Assembly: GCA_019058135.1 (NCBI GenBank)
Contig: JAHLWE010000459.1
Coordinates: forward strand, 1-7,721
Source of the DNA: Promethearchaeota archaeon
GTDB taxonomy: Archaea; Asgardarchaeota; Lokiarchaeia; Sigyniarchaeales; SOKP01
Length of the DNA: 7,721 nt
Direction of reading: 5' to 3'
Shown: positions 6,467 to 7,721 of the stretch, in pieces
Layout of the letters: the number at the start of each line of letters is the position of its first letter
Numbering within the stretch: the stretch's first letter is position 1
Program-made: the position numbers and the translations under genes
Notes under the pieces: generated by a model
Seen by the model: only the letters and a program-made list of their open reading frames with translations
Databases searched by the model: none
What the model was told of the DNA's origin: nothing

Positions 6467-6613
6467 AGTGTTCCTATAGGTATACTTGACCCCTACTGTA
6501 TGGTCCATGGCGGCGGGTCTAACCTAGTGCTGGAGGACAGTGAATCACGTCGGCTCTTTAAATACAAACCATTGCGTAAAGAAGAGGATATTATTCCAAA
6601 AATTGAATTTTAA
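6467..6613 (+). pseudogene. Severed C-terminal arm of the acyl-CoA dehydrogenase, in frame after the stop
   Basis: Directly after the TAA at 6464-6466 the same frame stays open for 48 codons to a second TAA at 6611-6613. The peptide includes SVPIGILDPYCMVHGGGSN, LVLEDSESRRLF and a charged tail ending IPKIEF. This matches the acyl-CoA dehydrogenase C-terminus, where GGxGY is followed by a short strand, R-D-A/P, a G-G-T/G-S segment and a final helix. Removing the stop gives 443 codons plus the real terminator, a normal family length. A T-tract begins six bases after the second TAA, as expected for a true gene end. One base change could have created the stop. True pseudogenisation, a base-call error or readthrough are all possible. 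TAA ends most other genes in the window, so stop reassignment is unlikely. Confidence 0.8.
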
Positions 6614-6618
6614 ACTTA

Positions 6619-6626
6619 TTTTTTTT
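6619..6626 (+). terminator. T-tract terminator after the acyl-CoA dehydrogenase
   Basis: A run of eight T's starts six bases after the second TAA (6611-6613) but more than 150 bases after the premature one. Its position suggests that the gene originally ended at 6613. Confidence 0.45.
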
Positions 6627-6700
6627 ATATGAAATTGCTTAAAAATAAAATCTTAAAATTTTTATAGTTAAATTTTTATTAATTTGATTGGGGTTAAGTA

Positions 6701-6708
6701 TTATAAAT
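6701..6708 (+). promoter_or_regulatory. Putative archaeal TATA box for the small GTPase gene
   Basis: TTATAAAT is centred about 33 nt before the ATG at 6737, fitting a transcription start roughly 5-10 nt before the start codon. It indicates that the GTPase gene has its own promoter apart from the metabolic genes. Confidence 0.35.
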
Positions 6709-6736
6709 GTTTTAAGTTAATTCGCGTGGATATAAT

Positions 6737-7546
6737 ATGCCAGGATTATATATTTCTAAAGTTATAGCAGTTGGATCATATAATTCTGGTAAATTTGATT
6801 TTTTTAATAGTATAGATCAATATTCAAATTCTTTTGATAACACATCTTCTTTATCCATTGGTGTTTCAATTAAAGTTGTAAAATGTTCAAATGATCACGA
6901 AGATATTTTAAAAATGACTATTTGGGATATAAATGGTAGCGATAGATTTCGTTCAATATACCCCAACTTTTTCAGAGGTGCTAAAGGGTGCTTATTATTT
7001 TTTGATGCTTCAGAAGATGATTTATTCAATAATTTGTATTATTGGATAAGAATTATTAAAAATAATACCGATAACATTCCAATCTTTTTAGTAGGGTATA
7101 AATCTGATATAAACTATGAAGAACTTTATGATAAAATCAATCATTTTGTTGAAAACAACCAAATTGAAAAATTTTTTCTATTATCCTCTCATATTGGAAT
7201 CAAAAAAAAAATTATACTAACCCAATTAGCAAGTAAAATTCTTAAAAACCTTGGTTCAGAATCAAGTTTTATTAAGTTAGAGAAAAGATTAAGAGGTTTA
7301 AAAAGAGAATTTTATAAAAAGTTTTTAAATTTATTTTTAATTTGCCCAATTTGTAAGAGAGAAAATCATATTTCATATTTAAAAAAGTTTTATTTTAGTA
7401 AAACCACTGATCTAATAAAATTAAGGGAAAGTTTGTTTGCTCTAATTAAAAAATCTAAAAAAATTGACAATATTCTTCAAAATGAAATAAAAATTGGAAT
7501 TCCATGTTGTGCTTGTCATAAAAATCTCTTTTTTAAAGGAATTTAA
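6737..7546 (+). CDS. Ras/Rab-like small GTPase domain with degenerate G motifs and a C-terminal Cys-rich (zinc-ribbon-like) tail
   Basis: This 269-residue protein starts with a Ras-superfamily G domain (about 1-172). G1 is GSYNSGKF (13-20), G3 is WDINGSDRF (63-71), the G4 region is GYKSD (120-124) and the G5 region is LLSSH (148-152). WDxxGxxRF followed by FFRGAKG is typical of Rab-like proteins. Three key positions deviate. Phe20 replaces the Mg-binding Ser/Thr, Ser68 stands where Ras has catalytic Gln61, and Tyr121 replaces the Asn of NKxD. Nucleotide binding or hydrolysis may therefore be weak or absent. The tail (about 173-269) is Lys-rich and carries CPIC (203-206) and CCAC (257-260), two CxxC pairs about 50 residues apart that could bind one zinc. 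There is no signal peptide, membrane segment or C-terminal prenylation box. Such GTPases with appended CxxC tails fit Asgard archaea, whose genomes encode many Ras-like proteins. The cellular role is unknown and no link to the neighbouring catabolic genes is evident. Confidence 0.85.
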   Translation: MPGLYISKVIAVGSYNSGKFDFFNSIDQYSNSFDNTSSLSIGVSIKVVKCSNDHEDILKMTIWDINGSDRFRSIYPNFFRGAKGCLLFFDASEDDLFNNLYYWIRIIKNNTDNIPIFLVGYKSDINYEELYDKINHFVENNQIEKFFLLSSHIGIKKKIILTQLASKILKNLGSESSFIKLEKRLRGLKREFYKKFLNLFLICPICKRENHISYLKKFYFSKTTDLIKLRESLFALIKKSKKIDNILQNEIKIGIPCCACHKNLFFKGI

Positions 7547-7615
7547 TAATAATTATATCTAAAATCTTATGGGTTTACCATATTTCTCAATTTTATTACA
7601 AAATTCAGGAATCTT

Positions 7616-7721
7616 TTACTTTATAACTGATTGTTTTTTAAGTTCTTTAGCCCTCTGTTCTAATATTGCCCCAATTTCAGCAAAATCTTTATTACAATAC
7701 TTATAAATGGGAAGCCATAAG
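7616..7721 (-). CDS. C-terminal tail of an unrecognised gene (runs off right edge)
   Basis: On the minus strand, a frame entering from the right edge reads 34 residues (LWLPIYKYCNKDFAEIG... then ILEQRAKELKKQSVIK) before TAA at 7618-7616. The mix of hydrophobic and charged residues, with a likely helix (EIGAILEQRAKELKK), looks like real protein, while the opposite strand gives only a hydrophobic shadow. In the same frame after the stop, 18 more protein-like codons (KIPEFCNKIEKYGKPIRF) lead to TAG at 7561-7559, so the original end may lie there. The gene converges on the GTPase gene. I do not recognise the family, and the piece is too short for confidence. Confidence 0.4.
   Translation of the reverse strand, partial: LWLPIYKYCNKDFAEIGAILEQRAKELKKQSVIK

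Noticed and set aside
6796..6810. Possible frameshift at a T-run near the GTPase P-loop explaining Phe20
   Set aside because: The Walker A residues before it and the G3 motif after it are in the same frame, so no single shift is needed; the degeneration is real unless two compensating errors occurred.

Overview
This AT-rich window (roughly 30 to 35 % GC by eye) reads as archaeal, most likely an Asgard (Lokiarchaeota-like) archaeon. The main clue is a Ras/Rab-like small GTPase with a C-terminal pair of CxxC motifs, a kind of protein that is expanded in Asgard genomes. Supporting clues are the thiolase–DUF35 gene pair common in archaea, TATA-like boxes about 25 to 40 nt before several starts, T-rich tracts just after stop codons, and Shine-Dalgarno sequences at only some genes. 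The assignment is inferred from gene content, not from a marker gene.

Layout. (1) Bases 1-195, minus strand: N-terminal 65 codons of an acyl-CoA dehydrogenase that runs off the left edge. (2) Bases 196-489: AT-rich divergent intergenic region. (3) Bases 490-2511, plus strand: a tightly coupled pair, a thiolase-fold protein lacking the usual nucleophilic cysteine and a DUF35 protein with a zinc-ribbon motif and OB-fold. (4) Bases 2748-5144: a complete glycyl radical enzyme with catalytic Cys440, Glu442 and glycyl-radical Gly774. No activase is in view. (5) Bases 5282-6613: a second acyl-CoA dehydrogenase whose reading frame is cut by an in-frame TAA at 6464-6466. The conserved C-terminal arm continues in the same frame for 48 codons to a TAA at 6611-6613, followed at once by a T-tract. 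(6) Bases 6737-7546: the small GTPase with degenerate nucleotide-binding motifs. (7) The right edge holds the C-terminal tail of an unrecognised minus-strand gene.

Taken together, the metabolic genes (two acyl-CoA dehydrogenases, thiolase-like protein, DUF35 partner, glycyl radical enzyme) look like a catabolic island for anaerobic, CoA-thioester-based breakdown of an organic acid, alcohol or hydrocarbon-derived substrate. The set recalls the bacterial toluene pathway (glycyl radical BssA, dehydrogenase BbsG, thiolase/DUF35 BbsB/BbsA). However, the C-x-E motif of the radical enzyme points to a dehydratase or lyase rather than a fumarate-adding enzyme, and the thiolase lacks its cysteine. The exact pathway is therefore open and may be new. 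The GTPase has its own promoter-like element and need not belong to the pathway.
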